Source of the DNA: Flammeovirga sp. OC4
Lineage (GTDB): Bacteria > Bacteroidota > Bacteroidia > Cytophagales > Flammeovirgaceae
NCBI RefSeq assembly: GCF_000812565.1
Contig: NZ_JTAM01000079.1
Coordinates: 1-44,670, forward strand
Direction: 5' to 3'
Length of the DNA: 44,670 nucleotides
Below the pieces are notes generated by a model. It had not been told where the DNA came from. It did no database searches and saw only the letters and a program-made list of their open reading frames with translations. A program made the translations under genes and the position numbers. Position 1 is the first letter of the stretch. The number at the start of each line of letters is the position of its first letter. Of this stretch, positions 44,521 to 44,670 are shown in pieces.

Positions 44521-44559
44521 GCAAACTCAAAACTAATTTTTTGAACATATCTGGTTTTT

Positions 44560-44670
44560 AGAAATCGTGAGATTTCTGATGATCTGTAAGGCACAAATGA
44601 CGCTCACGCTTAACATTCGCACCAGTGGAGCATTTATAGGCTCTACTTTCAAGTTTCCTTCTTCTTCATT
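44560..44670. repeat. Modular intergenic repeat at right edge
   Basis: Starts AGAAATC-gtga-GATTTCT (44560-44577), then the core hairpin CAAATG/CATTCG around ACGCTCACGCTTAA (about 44594-44619), then 'tttcaagtttccttcttctt' shared with 31208 and the left edge. Cut by the window end. Confidence 0.7.

Noticed and set aside
14806-44630. Repeats considered as a CRISPR array
   Set aside because: Copies are scattered over the window between genes, are not regularly spaced and have no unique spacers or cas genes.

Overview
The window looks like a low-GC marine Bacteroidota chromosome, probably a Cytophagales agar degrader of the Flammeovirga kind. That placement is an inference from content: Por-type (T9SS) C-terminal sorting domains, many lipoproteins, SusR-like TPR/LuxR regulators, AT-rich spacers and an agar/porphyran gene set. 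No rRNA, tRNA or CRISPR array was seen.

Most of 1-40 kb is a red-algal galactan utilisation region. Surface endo-enzymes are a GH86 agarase/porphyranase with a CBM6 (1.1-4.0 kb) and two GH16 enzymes (32.2-35.1 kb). A GH117 3,6-anhydro-alpha-L-galactosidase (25.2-26.5 kb) trims oligosaccharide ends. Two GH3 exo-glycosidases, three formylglycine-type sulfatases (19.1-22.5 and 37.1-38.7 kb), two right-handed beta-helix proteins and a tandem NPCBM protein fill out the pathway. No SusC/SusD pair, GH2 or GH50 enzyme lies inside the window, so uptake and galactose release must be encoded elsewhere.

Region by region: 0.2-0.7 kb small membrane protein; 1.1-6.4 kb convergent GH86 and GH3; 6.6-7.1 kb a REP/IS200-type tyrosine transposase between two hairpins; 7.1-8.7 kb a TPR-LuxR regulator divergent from a planctomycete-type operon (PSD1 cytochrome, DUF1501 protein, His-rich propeller; 8.9-14.7 kb), followed by a DUF2231-cytochrome c-LRR protein (15.0-16.3 kb); 16.7-24.6 kb a four-gene operon GH3-sulfatase-sulfatase-beta-helix; 25.2-26.5 kb GH117; 26.9-28.0 kb an AbiH-like defence gene; 28.3-31.1 kb a T9SS beta-helix protein; 32.2-35.1 kb two GH16 genes, the second divergent from a second TPR-LuxR regulator (35.3-36.8 kb); 37.1-39.9 kb sulfatase and NPCBM protein; 40.2-44.5 kb housekeeping-type genes (sbcD, a DUF4212/SSS symporter pair, an outer-membrane barrel).

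The most unusual structure is between the genes. Nearly every longer spacer carries members of a modular repeat family made of small hairpins. Stem sequences differ between copies but usually stay complementary, while loops are conserved. Two roughly 400-bp copies in opposite orientation bracket 25-31 kb, and two 157-bp copies in opposite orientation bracket 26.6-37 kb. A G-rich motif recurs upstream of several secreted-enzyme genes and is a candidate operator for the TPR-LuxR regulators. The planctomycete-type haem/DUF1501/propeller cluster inside an agar locus is the best candidate for an undescribed functional system.
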